Origin: Acidovorax sp. NO-1
GTDB taxonomy: Bacteria; Pseudomonadota; Gammaproteobacteria; Burkholderiales; Burkholderiaceae_C
Assembly: GCF_000238595.1 (NCBI RefSeq)
Contig: NZ_AGTS01000079.1
Coordinates: 1 to 48,496 of the forward strand
DNA length: 48,496 bases
Reading direction: 5' to 3'
The notes under the pieces were generated by a model that saw only the letters and a list, made by a program, of their open reading frames with translations, did not search any database and was not told where the DNA came from. Made by a program: the position numbers and the translations under genes. How positions within the stretch are numbered: position 1 is the stretch's first letter; each line of letters opens with the position of its first letter. Shown here in pieces: positions 26,612-34,772 of this stretch.

Positions 26612-27462
26612 GCCTTGAAGCGCTTGCGGGTCAGGGCCAGGGCCACCCAGAAGGCCACCACGGTGGTCACCACCAGCACCAGGCCATGGCGCCAGGGGTG
26701 GGCGGGCCACTGGTCCATGAACAGCGGGCGGACCAGCTCCACGGCATTGGTCAGCGGCAGCCAGTCGGAGATCGCTCTCACGATGGGGGGCAACTGCTCG
26801 CGCGGGAAGAACACACCCGACAGAAACATCATGGGCGTGAGCACCAGTGTGAAGTAGTACGTGAAGAAGTCATACCCCTTGGCCAGCGCATTGAAGATGA
26901 GTGCAATGCTGGAGAACATCACCCCCACAAACAGCAGCACCGGCCAGGCCACCAGCAGCTTGGGGCTGTGGCTGATTGAGAGGGCCAGCATGACGCCCAG
27001 GATGGCGGTGACGGTGAACAGCGCCTTGAACGCCGCCCACAGCATTTCGGCCAGCACCACGTCGTCCAGGCTCACGGGCGCGTTCATGATGCCGTCCCAG
27101 GTCTTTTGCACATGCATGCGCGAGAAGGCTGAGTACAGCGCCTCGAAGCTGGCCGCGTTCATGGCGCTCATGCAGATCGAGCCGCTGGCGAGGAACAGGA
27201 TGTAGGGCACCTTGGTGTCGCCCGCTGCGCCACCCACATTCACCTGCCCTACCAGGGCCCCCATACCGTAGCCAAAGGCCACCAGCCACATCAGCGGCTC
27301 GGCAATGTTGCCCACCAGGCTGGGGATGGCCAGCTTGCGCCACACCAGCAGGTTGCGCATGAACACGGGCCACCAGCGCATGGACAGGCTGGGCGGGCGC
27401 CATACCGACGGCGGGGGCGGGGCCACGGTGGTGGCCACGGTGGACGGGGAAGAAGTTTGCAT
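26608..27462 (-). CDS. ABC-2 type transporter permease, NodJ-like
   Basis: A 284-residue integral membrane protein with about six helices. The N-terminal cytoplasmic part is followed by VFMRNLLVWRKLAIPSLVGN, AEPLMWLVAFGYGMG and the later FTYYFTLVLTPMMFLSGVFF and PLTNAVELVRPLF segments, as in NodJ and other ABC-2 exporters of polysaccharide or small molecules. The ATPase is not adjacent; the only NodI-like ATPase in the window is at 43001-43936, about 16 kb away. This gene instead heads an operon with two PNPOx-domain proteins. The start at MQTSSPST is chosen over an upstream GTG. It is divergent from the histidine kinase. Confidence 0.87.
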   Translation of the reverse strand: MQTSSPSTVATTVAPPPPSVWRPPSLSMRWWPVFMRNLLVWRKLAIPSLVGNIAEPLMWLVAFGYGMGALVGQVNVGGAAGDTKVPYILFLASGSICMSAMNAASFEALYSAFSRMHVQKTWDGIMNAPVSLDDVVLAEMLWAAFKALFTVTAILGVMLALSISHSPKLLVAWPVLLFVGVMFSSIALIFNALAKGYDFFTYYFTLVLTPMMFLSGVFFPREQLPPIVRAISDWLPLTNAVELVRPLFMDQWPAHPWRHGLVLVVTTVVAFWVALALTRKRFKA

Positions 27463-27554
27463 CCGCTGATTGTGCGATGTTGACAGGCGCACGCACAGCC
27501 CCCCAATCAGCGGTTGCCCAGCCAGCTGGGCACGGCCATTGCTTGGCCCAAGCC

Positions 27555-28763
27555 ATGTCCACCCATGTCCTGAACCTGCCTGCCGGTGCCAGCGCCCTCT
27601 GGCAAAACCGCCTGGGGCTGCTGCTGGAGTCTACGGGCGAGGGCGTGTTTGGCATCGACCTGGCGGGCAACTGCGTGTTCATCAACCGCGCGGGCGCACA
27701 GATGCTGGGCTTTGCGGCCGATGAGGTGATGGGGCGCAACATGCACGCGCTCACCCACCACAGTCACCCCGACGGCAGCCCCTATGCCGACAGCGACTGC
27801 CCCATCTTCAACGCGTTCCGCCAGGGCCTGCCCTGCCGGGTGGACACCGAGGTGTTCTGGCGCCGCGACGGCACTGCGTTTGCCGTGGAGTATTCGAGCC
27901 ACCCCATTCTGGAAGGCGATCAGGTGCAGGGAGCCGTGATCGCCTTTGTGGACATCACCAGCCGCAAGCGTGCCGCCGATGAGCTGCAGCGCGCGCACGA
28001 TGAGCTGGCCCGCGCCAATGACGAGCTGGAGCGCCGCGTGGCCACCCGCACGCACGAGCTGTCGCAGGCGCTGGCGCAGCTGCGTGAGCTGTCGGCCTAC
28101 TCGGAGCAGGTGCGCGAAGACGAACGCACCCGCATCGCCCGCGAGGTGCACGACGAGCTGGGCAGCCTGCTGGTGGCGCTGAAGATGGATGTCAACTGGC
28201 TGCACAAGCGCCTGGGCGAGCAGGGCGAGCGCACGCCCGAGGCCGCGGGCGACATGCGCACCCAGATGCGCTGCAAATGCCAGAACATGAGCCGCCTGAT
28301 CGAAAACGCCGTGGACAACGTAGGCCGCATCATCACCGACCTGCGCCCCAGCATCCTGGACCACCAGGGGCTATGGGCGGCGCTGGAGTGGCAGGCACAG
28401 GAGTTCGTGCAGTCGGCCGAACTGGAGCTGGCGTGGCAGATGGAGGTGCCTGCCACCCTGCACTTGCCCGAGCCTGCAGCCATCGCTGTGTTCCGCATCT
28501 TCCAGGAGATGCTGAGCAATGTGGGCCGCCACGCGCAGGCCAGCGCCATCGACATTGCCATCGACGTGCAGGACGAGATGCTGCAACTGCGCGTGCGCGA
28601 CAACGGCGTGGGCGCCACCCGCCAGGCCCTGGAGGCGCCTACCGCCTATGGCGTGATGGGCATGCGCGAGCGGGCGCGGCAGCTTGGGGGCCGGTTGAGC
28701 ATCACCAGCGCGCCGGGGCAGGGCTCGTGCCTGCAATTGCTGATTCCTCTGGAGCTGTCATGA
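27555..28763 (+). CDS. PAS-domain sensor histidine kinase (NarX/HisKA_3 type)
   Basis: A 402-residue cytoplasmic kinase with no membrane helix. A PAS domain (about 20-140; LLESTGEGVFGIDLAGNCVF, with HHSHPDGSPY and FWRRDGTAFAVEY) is followed by a coiled coil, a HisKA_3 dimerisation domain with phospho-acceptor His in RIAREVHDELGSLL (near 198), and a HATPase_c domain (RVRDNGVGATR, YGVMGMRERARQLGG). The start at MSTHVLNLP is preferred; an earlier frame start lies in the divergent promoter region. It overlaps the response regulator gene by four bases (ATGA). Position immediately before the cyanate operon suggests control of it, though this is inference. Confidence 0.92.
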   Translation: MSTHVLNLPAGASALWQNRLGLLLESTGEGVFGIDLAGNCVFINRAGAQMLGFAADEVMGRNMHALTHHSHPDGSPYADSDCPIFNAFRQGLPCRVDTEVFWRRDGTAFAVEYSSHPILEGDQVQGAVIAFVDITSRKRAADELQRAHDELARANDELERRVATRTHELSQALAQLRELSAYSEQVREDERTRIAREVHDELGSLLVALKMDVNWLHKRLGEQGERTPEAAGDMRTQMRCKCQNMSRLIENAVDNVGRIITDLRPSILDHQGLWAALEWQAQEFVQSAELELAWQMEVPATLHLPEPAAIAVFRIFQEMLSNVGRHAQASAIDIAIDVQDEMLQLRVRDNGVGATRQALEAPTAYGVMGMRERARQLGGRLSITSAPGQGSCLQLLIPLELS

Positions 28764-29455
28764 ATTCCGTGGTTCGCGTGTTGATCGGGGATGACCACCG
28801 CATCGTGCGGGAAGGGCTCAAGCAGGTGCTGGGCGACCCGGCCAACGGTGCGCCCGAGATCACCGTGGTGGCCGAAGCCACCCAGGGCAGCGAGGTGCTG
28901 GAGCAGGTCGCCGCCCTGCAAGGGCCCACGGGAACACCGGGGCTGGACCTGGTGCTGCTGGACATCGCCATGCCGGGCATGGACGGGCTCGAAGTGCTGC
29001 AGGCGCTGCGCAAGGCCTGGCCCGCGCTGCCAGTGCTGATGCTCAGCACCTACCCTGAGCGGCAGTACGCGGTGCGCTGCATCCAGATGGGCGCGGCGGG
29101 CTATCTGCACAAAAGCGCCGATCCCGACGACATGGTGGCCGCCGTGCGCAAGGTGGCCGCTGGCGGGCGCTACCTGACGGAGGCGACCGCGCAAGCCCTG
29201 GCAGGTGCACTGGAACGCACCGGGGTGGTGCGCACCGCCCAGCAGGGCACGCCTGCGGGGGTGGACGCGCTCTCCTATCGGGAGCATCAGGTGTTCCGCC
29301 TGCTCACTGCCGGGCAGAGCGTGAGCGAAATTGGTGCACAACTCAAGCTTGCGCCCAACACGGTGAGCACCTACCGCGCCCGCATCCTCGAAAAGACCGG
29401 CGCGCGCAACGATGTGGAGCTTGCGCTGCTGGCGCGTGGCACACCGGCAGAGTGA
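28760..29455 (+). CDS. NarL/FixJ-family response regulator
   Basis: A 231-residue two-domain regulator: receiver (about 1-125) with acidic pair IGDDHR, phospho-acceptor Asp near 67 in LVLLDIAMPGMDG, the switch Ser in MLSTYPE and Lys in YLHKSADPD; then a LuxR-type helix-turn-helix (about 165-228; LSYREHQVFRLLTAGQSVSE, then NTVSTYRARILEKTG). It is translationally coupled to the PAS kinase. Target sites are unknown; candidate dyads lie between it and cynA. Confidence 0.95.
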   Translation: MNSVVRVLIGDDHRIVREGLKQVLGDPANGAPEITVVAEATQGSEVLEQVAALQGPTGTPGLDLVLLDIAMPGMDGLEVLQALRKAWPALPVLMLSTYPERQYAVRCIQMGAAGYLHKSADPDDMVAAVRKVAAGGRYLTEATAQALAGALERTGVVRTAQQGTPAGVDALSYREHQVFRLLTAGQSVSEIGAQLKLAPNTVSTYRARILEKTGARNDVELALLARGTPAE

Positions 29456-29492
29456 ATTCGGTGCGTTGCACGACCGATTTGTAGTGCTGGCC

Positions 29493-29505
29493 CTACACGC
29501 TGTAG
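29493..29505. promoter_or_regulatory. Candidate operator CTACA-CGC-TGTAG upstream of cynA
   Basis: CTACACGCTGTAG has perfect 5-bp arms, and an additional GTAG half-site lies 12 bases upstream (29481-29484). A second inverted pair, TCGGT/ACCGA, is at 29458-29477. These lie just upstream of a possible -24/-12 promoter, where an activator or the adjacent response regulator could bind. The assignment is tentative. Confidence 0.3.
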
Positions 29506-29552
29506 ACACCACACCCACGAATTCACGACAGCGGGCCGATACCGGCAAAAAC

Positions 29553-29567
29553 TGGCCCGCGCTTTGC
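29553..29567 (+). promoter_or_regulatory. Candidate sigma-54 promoter of cyn operon
   Basis: TGGCCCGCGCTTTGC keeps the GG and GC of -24/-12 promoters with a 10-base interval (consensus TGGCAC-N5-TTGC; one mismatch). It lies 35 bases upstream of the cynA ATG. Nitrogen-assimilation operons in proteobacteria are commonly sigma-54/NtrC dependent, which fits cyanate use. Medium-low certainty, as the motif is short. Confidence 0.5.
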
Positions 29568-29601
29568 GTAACGCCTGGCACCAACTTCTTCGAGGTGTGC
29601 C

Positions 29602-31008
29602 ATGTCCGAATTCTTCTCGCCCTACGATGCCGACCGCCCGTTGATGCTGAAATGCAGCTGTGGCCGCGACCACACGGTGGCCGACCACCATGCCGAGGTG
29701 TCGGCCGATGCCGCCGCAGCCACCCTGCGCCAGCGCAGCGAGACCCGTGAGTTCGAGCTCTACAGCAACGAGTTCATCGAAGCCACGCTGGTCAAGGCGC
29801 TGTTTCCGCAAGACGCAGTGCGCCGCCGCTTCATCAAGGCGGTGGGCAAGGGAACGGCCATGGCGGCCATCGCGAGCGTGTTGCCCGTGGCCAGCATGCA
29901 GGCCATGGCGCAAGAGAAACAGGGCACGCTGGAGAAGACCAACCTCAAGATCGGCTTCATCCCGATCACCTGCGCCACCCCGCTGATCATGGCGCACCCG
30001 CTGGGCTTCTACAGCAAGCAGGGCCTGAATGTGGAGGTGACCAAGACAGCAGGGTGGGCGCTGATTCGCGACAAGATGATCAACAAGGAGTACGACGCCA
30101 CGCACTTCCTGAGCCCCATGCCGCTCGCGATCTCCATGGGCCTGGGCTCCAACGCCACGCCGATGAACGTGGCCACCATCCAGAACGTGAACGGCCAGGC
30201 CATCACGCTCGCCCTCAAGCACAAGGACAACCGCGACCCGAAGAACTGGAAGGGCTTCAAGTTCGCGATCCCCTTCGAGTACAGCATGCACAACTTCCTG
30301 CTGCGCTACTACCTGGCCGAGGCCGGCCTGAACCCCGACACCGACGTGCAGCTGCGCGTGGTCCCACCGGCCGAGATGGTGGCCAACCTGCGTGCGGGCA
30401 ATATCGATGGCTTCCTGGGCCCCGATCCGTTCAACCAGCGCGCCGTGTTCGAGGAAGTCGGTTTCATCCACCTGCTCACCAAGGACCTGTGGAACGGCCA
30501 CCCCTGCTGCGCCTTTGGCACCAGCACCGAGTTCATCCAGAAGAACCCCAACACCTTTGCCGCGCTGTACCGCGCAGTGCTCACTTCGGCCGCCATGGCG
30601 CGCGACCCCAAGAACCGCGAGCTGATCGCCAAGGTGATTGCACCCCAGGCCTACCTGAACCAGCCCGAGGCGGTGATCAACCAGGTGCTCACCGGCAAGT
30701 TCGCCGATGGGCTGGGCAAGATCCAGAACGTGCCCGACCGCGCCGACTTCGACCCCATGCCCTGGCAGAGCATGGCCGTGTGGATGCTCACCCAGATGCA
30801 GCGCTGGGGCTACATCAAAGGCGATGTGGACTACAAGCAGATTGCCGAAAAGGTGTTCCTCATCACCGACGCGAAAAAGCAGATGAAGGCGCTGGACCAG
30901 AAGGTGCCCGACGGCGCGTACCCCAAGTTCAAGATCATGGGGCGCGAGTTCGATGCTGCGAAGGCCAGCGAATACGCCAAGAGCTTCCCCATCCGCAAGG
31001 CGGCATGA
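29602..31008 (+). CDS. cynA: Cyanate/nitrate ABC transporter substrate-binding protein (CmpA/NrtA family)
   Basis: A 468-residue periplasmic binding protein. Residues 1-72 are an unusual N-terminal part with KCSCGRDHTVADHH, followed by a twin-arginine signal RRRFIKAVGKGTAMAAIASV and a cleavage site near AMAQ. The mature protein is NrtA/CmpA-like: GFIPITCATPLIMAHPLGFY, EYDATHFLSPMPLAISMGLG and GFLGPDPFNQRAVFEEVGF. These proteins bind nitrate, nitrite, bicarbonate or cyanate. Because cynS closes the operon, cyanate is the best guess. It is first in the operon, one base before cynB, and the Cys-His leader is, as I recall, shared by Proteobacterial relatives. Confidence 0.9.
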   Translation: MSEFFSPYDADRPLMLKCSCGRDHTVADHHAEVSADAAAATLRQRSETREFELYSNEFIEATLVKALFPQDAVRRRFIKAVGKGTAMAAIASVLPVASMQAMAQEKQGTLEKTNLKIGFIPITCATPLIMAHPLGFYSKQGLNVEVTKTAGWALIRDKMINKEYDATHFLSPMPLAISMGLGSNATPMNVATIQNVNGQAITLALKHKDNRDPKNWKGFKFAIPFEYSMHNFLLRYYLAEAGLNPDTDVQLRVVPPAEMVANLRAGNIDGFLGPDPFNQRAVFEEVGFIHLLTKDLWNGHPCCAFGTSTEFIQKNPNTFAALYRAVLTSAAMARDPKNRELIAKVIAPQAYLNQPEAVINQVLTGKFADGLGKIQNVPDRADFDPMPWQSMAVWMLTQMQRWGYIKGDVDYKQIAEKVFLITDAKKQMKALDQKVPDGAYPKFKIMGREFDAAKASEYAKSFPIRKAA

Positions 31009-31009
31009 C

Positions 31010-31879
31010 ATGACTCCTGCCAAAAATCTCAACCTGCGCGCGGGCCTGCTGTCCGTGCTCATCTTCCTGACGCTGCTGGGCATCTGGTACATCGCCACGG
31101 CGCCGTCGGGCGCTGCGGGCGGCAGCACGGCCGGCATGACGGCCGAGCAGATCGAGTACGCCAAGATGATGGGCAAGGACCCGGGCGCGCCCAAGAGCGG
31201 CGGCTTTCCCACCCTGGGTGCCATGGGCAGCACGGTGTGGAGCCATCTGTCCAACCCGTTCTACGACAACGGCCCCAACGACAAGGGCATTGCCATCCAG
31301 CTCGCGCATTCGCTGGGCCGCGTGGCACTGGGCTTTGGTCTGGCCTGCCTGGTGGCGATACCGCTGGGGTTTGTCATCGGCATGTCGCCGCTGCTGCGCC
31401 GCGCGTTCGACCCGTTCATTCAGGTGCTCAAGCCCATCAGCCCGCTGGCGTGGATGCCGCTGGCGCTGTACACCATCAAGGACTCATCCATCTCGGGCAT
31501 CTTCGTGATCTTCATCTGCTCGGTGTGGCCCATGCTGGTGAACACGGCGTTTGGCGTGGCGTCGGTCAAGCGCGAGTGGCTCAACGTGTCGGCCACGCTG
31601 CAGGTCAACCCGCTGCGCAAGGCCTTTCTGGTGATCCTGCCTGCGGCGGCGCCCACCATCCTCACGGGCATGCGCATCAGCATGGGCATCGCCTGGCTGG
31701 TGATCGTGGCAGCCGAGATGCTGGTGGGCGGTACCGGCATTGGCTACTTCGTGTGGAACGAGTGGAACAACCTCTCGCTCACCAACGTGATCTTCGCCAT
31801 CGTGGTCATTGGCCTGGTGGGCATGCTGCTGGACCTGGCCTTTGGCCAATTGCAGAAGGTGGTGACCTATGTGGAGTGA
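31010..31879 (+). CDS. cynB: Cyanate/nitrate ABC transporter permease
   Basis: A 289-residue BPD_transp_1 inner-membrane protein with about six helices. After a first helix (about 10-30) comes a periplasmic stretch of about 70 residues containing AEQIEYAKMMGKDP, typical of NrtB/CmpB. Then HSLGRVALGFGLACLVAIP and the EAA loop EWLNVSATLQVNPLRKAFLV follow, which contacts the ATPase. It starts one base after the cynA stop and overlaps cynD by eleven bases. Function as channel for anion import follows from its neighbours. Confidence 0.9.
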   Translation: MTPAKNLNLRAGLLSVLIFLTLLGIWYIATAPSGAAGGSTAGMTAEQIEYAKMMGKDPGAPKSGGFPTLGAMGSTVWSHLSNPFYDNGPNDKGIAIQLAHSLGRVALGFGLACLVAIPLGFVIGMSPLLRRAFDPFIQVLKPISPLAWMPLALYTIKDSSISGIFVIFICSVWPMLVNTAFGVASVKREWLNVSATLQVNPLRKAFLVILPAAAPTILTGMRISMGIAWLVIVAAEMLVGGTGIGYFVWNEWNNLSLTNVIFAIVVIGLVGMLLDLAFGQLQKVVTYVE

Positions 31880-32744
31880 CGTGACCCAGCGTCCAGCTGC
31901 TGCAGCCCCCCTCGCCACTGACCTCCCGCAACGAAAGGCCCCCGCTGTGACCCAAGGCTTCCTCCAGATCGATCGGCTGAGCAAAGCCTTCGTACCCACC
32001 AAGCCGGTGTTTGCCGACGTGTCGTTCACGCTCGACAAGGGCGAGTTCGTCTGCATCATCGGCCACTCGGGCTGCGGCAAGACCACCATTCTGAATGTGC
32101 TGGCAGGGCTCGACACCGCCACTTCGGGCACCGTCATCATGGACGGGCGCGAAGTGGCCGGCCCCAGCCTGGACCGGGGCGTGGTGTTCCAGAGCCACGC
32201 GCTCATGCCCTGGCTCACGGTGCGCCAGAACATCGCGTTTGCCGTGAAGTCGCGCTGGCCTGACTGGAAGAAGAGCCAGGTGGATGCGCATGTGGAGAAG
32301 TTCGTGGCGCTGGTGGGCCTGAGCCCCGCCATCGACAAGAAGCCGTCGCAACTCTCGGGCGGCATGAAGCAGCGCGTGGGCATTGCGCGCGCGTTCTCCA
32401 TCCAGCCCAAGATGCTGCTGCTGGACGAGCCCTTCGGCGCACTCGATGCGCTCACGCGCGGCACCATCCAGGACGAGCTGATGACCATCGTGCGCCAGAC
32501 GCAGCAGACGGTGTTCATGATCACCCACGATGTGGACGAAGCCATCCTGCTGGCCGACCGCATCCTGCTCATGAGCAACGGCAACGAGACGCCTGAGGGC
32601 TACCGCCCCGGTGGCATCGCCGAGGTGGTGGTCAACCCCCTGCCGCGCGAACGCACGCGCACCAGCTTGCACCACCTGGACGGCTACTACGCGCTGCGCA
32701 ACCACATCGTGGACTTCCTGGTCACCCGGGCCAAAGCCCACTGA
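31869..32744 (+). CDS. cynD: Cyanate/nitrate ABC transporter ATP-binding protein
   Basis: A 291-residue ABC ATPase. Walker A is GHSGCGKTT (about 65-73), the signature LSGGMKQRVGIARA, Walker B MLLLDEPFGALDAL and the switch MITHDVDEAILLADRI. The family is NrtD/TauB/SsuB-like. The ATG at 31869 overlaps the permease gene; a GTG at 31947 (VTQGFLQIDRL) is an alternative that would trim a 26-residue low-complexity leader. It powers the CynAB importer. Confidence 0.92.
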   Translation: MWSDVTQRPAAAAPLATDLPQRKAPAVTQGFLQIDRLSKAFVPTKPVFADVSFTLDKGEFVCIIGHSGCGKTTILNVLAGLDTATSGTVIMDGREVAGPSLDRGVVFQSHALMPWLTVRQNIAFAVKSRWPDWKKSQVDAHVEKFVALVGLSPAIDKKPSQLSGGMKQRVGIARAFSIQPKMLLLDEPFGALDALTRGTIQDELMTIVRQTQQTVFMITHDVDEAILLADRILLMSNGNETPEGYRPGGIAEVVVNPLPRERTRTSLHHLDGYYALRNHIVDFLVTRAKAH

Positions 32745-32857
32745 ATTCCTGAATAGCCAAGCCCTGACGTGTCGCCCCTTGTGGGTGGCAGGGAGGGCTA
32801 CACTCTGAAGTTTTTGTTCCCCGTTCCAAAACCCATCCAACCGAAGGAGCCATCACC

Positions 32858-33301
32858 ATGAACCGCAACGACGTCACCGAAAAGATCATCAGCACCAAGG
32901 TCGCCAAGGGCCTGCAATGGGAGGCCATTGCCAAGAAGGTCGGCCAGTCCAAGGAATGGACCACGGCCCTGTGCCTGGGCCAGATGACCGCCACCCCCGA
33001 GCAAGCCAAGATCGTCGGCAAGATCTTCGGTCTGACGGCCGAGGAGCAGAAGTGGCTGCAGGTAGTGCCCTACAAGGGCTCGCTGCCCACACCCGTGCCC
33101 ACCGACCCGCTGATCTACCGCTGGTACGAGGTGGTGAGCGTGTACGGCACCACCATCAAGGAGCTGATCCACGAAGAGTTTGGCGACGGCATCATGAGCG
33201 CCATCGACTTTAGCATGGACATCCAGCGCGAGGCCAATCCCAATGGCGACCGCGTGAATGTGGTCCTGTCGGGCAAGTTCCTGCCCTACAAGCAGTACTG
33301 A
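32858..33301 (+). CDS. cynS: Cyanase (cyanate hydratase) CynS
   Basis: A 147-residue protein matching cyanase over its full length. The enzyme, a decamer, converts cyanate and bicarbonate to ammonia and carbon dioxide (via carbamate). The N-terminal helix-turn-helix-like domain (about 1-75) precedes the unique catalytic domain; active-site residues Arg88 and Glu91 lie in YRWYEVVSVYG and Ser114 in GDGIMSAID, matching Arg96, Glu99 and Ser122 of E. coli. GAAGGAG precedes the ATG. The gap of 113 bases after the transporter ATPase has no terminator, so it is likely the last gene of the operon. Confidence 0.97.
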   Translation: MNRNDVTEKIISTKVAKGLQWEAIAKKVGQSKEWTTALCLGQMTATPEQAKIVGKIFGLTAEEQKWLQVVPYKGSLPTPVPTDPLIYRWYEVVSVYGTTIKELIHEEFGDGIMSAIDFSMDIQREANPNGDRVNVVLSGKFLPYKQY

Positions 33302-33323
33302 AATCGGGCCCAGGCCGTGTTCG

Positions 33324-34103
33324 TCACAGCACCTTGACGGCGCGGCCGATGAACTGGATGGGACCCGTGGGTTTGCCAATCGGCGAGCCTGTAGGCGGTT
33401 CCAGCGTCAGCTCGAACAACTGGTTGGGCTGCAGCGGGGGCAGCTTGTCCAGCGGGATCTGCAGGGGCTGACCGGGCTGCACCAGGCCCAGCGACACGGG
33501 GCCGCTCCAGCCATCGGCCTTGGTCCAGAACTCCAGGGCCTTGTCGGCGGGCACTTCGGCCACGCCCAGCGGAATCAGGCTGATCTGCCGCGGCGAGCTG
33601 GCCTGCACCACCCAGCCGGGCGCCTTGTCCTGCGGCGCGACCAGCACCACCATGAACTGCGGCGGCGCGGCCACTGGGGCGGTGCGCGTGACGAGCACTG
33701 CCGCGAGCACCGCCGCCATGGCAAAGCCCGAGCCGGCGAGGGCCCGCCACAGGCCCAGGTGGTCCCACCAGCGCACAGATGGCTTGCGTTCGGTTTTTGC
33801 CCGGGGTTGGGCGGCAACGAGTGTCGAAGCCGACTGCGCGCTGTGCGCGCTGGCGGCCTGCAGCGACTGATCGATGCGCGCCCACAAGGCAGCGGGCGGT
33901 GCGATAGGCTCCACCAGCTGGGTCAGTGGCAGCAGGCGGGCTTCCCACTCGGCCACCGCGTGCTGCAGTGTTTGCTCGCCTTGCAGGCGCTGCTGCACGG
34001 CTTGGCGCTCGGCGGCGGGCAGGGTGCCCAGCACGTACTCGCCAGCCAGCACATGCAGGTCTTCCGGCGAGGGCATAGGCGGTGTGTTGCGCAGGTCGGT
34101 CAT
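33324..34103 (-). CDS. Anti-sigma factor, RskA/anti-sigma K family
   Basis: A 259-residue single-pass membrane protein. The cytoplasmic N-terminus has the zinc-finger-like/ASD pattern LHVLAGEYVLGTLPAAER and AVAEWEARLLPL; a membrane helix lies near 133-152 (AGSGFAMAAVLAAVLV); the periplasmic C-terminal domain is the RskA type (FMVVLVAPQDKAPGWVV, VSLGLVQPGQP, FELTLEPPTGSP). It overlaps the upstream sigma gene by four bases (ATGA), so stoichiometric synthesis with its sigma factor is likely. The signal released through it is unknown. An upstream in-frame GTG (34112) would add three residues. Confidence 0.88.
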   Translation of the reverse strand: MTDLRNTPPMPSPEDLHVLAGEYVLGTLPAAERQAVQQRLQGEQTLQHAVAEWEARLLPLTQLVEPIAPPAALWARIDQSLQAASAHSAQSASTLVAAQPRAKTERKPSVRWWDHLGLWRALAGSGFAMAAVLAAVLVTRTAPVAAPPQFMVVLVAPQDKAPGWVVQASSPRQISLIPLGVAEVPADKALEFWTKADGWSGPVSLGLVQPGQPLQIPLDKLPPLQPNQLFELTLEPPTGSPIGKPTGPIQFIGRAVKVL

Positions 34104-34674
34104 GCCATGCACTCCCGCAGCGATACCAGGCTGCGCGTATCCATGCTTTCACGGTGCCCAACGGGGCGCCCAGGCGCTCGGCAATTTCGCCGTGCGAGCA
34201 GCCGTCCACATAGGCGTGCAGCACGCAGCTGCGTCGCGCCGGGTCCAGCCCCTCCAGGCAATGCTGCAGGCGGCCCAGGCTGGCGTTGAGTTCAAAGGTT
34301 TCCTCGACCTCGTGGTGGGCCTGCACAGACATGTCGGCCTCCAGGGCTTGGGTGGTGGTGTCGTCCACATCCACGTGGCGGCTGCCGTCGCGCACGGCGT
34401 TCAGGGCCAGGTTGCGCACCACGCTGTAGATCCAGCCGCGTGCGCTGCCCCGGCTCGCGTCGTAGCTGGCGGCGCGCGTCCAGATATTGACGCAGGCATC
34501 GTGCACGATGTCCTCGGCAAGAGCCCGCTGGCGCACGATGCGCAGCGCGACTCCCAGCAGCCGCGCACCTTCCTGTTCATAAAGGCGGTGCATGGCTTGC
34601 CGGTCGCCTGCAGCGCAGGCGGCCAAAGCGGCTTCGTAGTCAAAATCGCCAGGAGTGTGGGGCACGTTGTGCAT
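34100..34674 (-). CDS. ECF RNA polymerase sigma factor (apparent 3' frameshift)
   Basis: Region 2 (ALAEDIVHDACVNIWTRAASYD, then GSARGWIYSVVRNLALN) and region 4 (LDPARRSCVLHAYVDGCSHGEIAERLG then GTVKAWIR) of a sigma-70 ECF factor are intact. After KAWIR the frame runs on into the anti-sigma gene, giving a 462-residue chimera. Adding one C at 34134/34135 restores IRRSLVSLRECMA and a stop overlapping the anti-sigma ATG, giving 191 residues, the family-normal length. So either a sequence error or a real mutation truncates the fold at its last helix. The adjacent anti-sigma factor and DUF3455 protein support a functional unit. Confidence 0.85.
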
Positions 34675-34772
34675 GCGGCGGGGCCTCGGCTGGATGGTGG
34701 ACGCATCGTAGCCGCAAACCCGCCACCGTCCGGCGGTAGCCCCCGCTGGGCCGGGGATTGGGTGTGCGTGGT

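Noticed and set aside
29575..29592. TGGCAC near the cynA start as a sigma-54 promoter
   Set aside because: No TTGC at the required spacing and it is too close to the start codon; the element at 29553-29567 fits better.
29371..31254. 627-residue minus-strand open frame
   Set aside because: Antisense to the response regulator, cynA and cynB genes; no family features.
33286..34100. C-terminal half of a 462-residue sigma-factor chimera
   Set aside because: Produced by an apparent one-base loss; this part is an out-of-frame reading of the anti-sigma gene.
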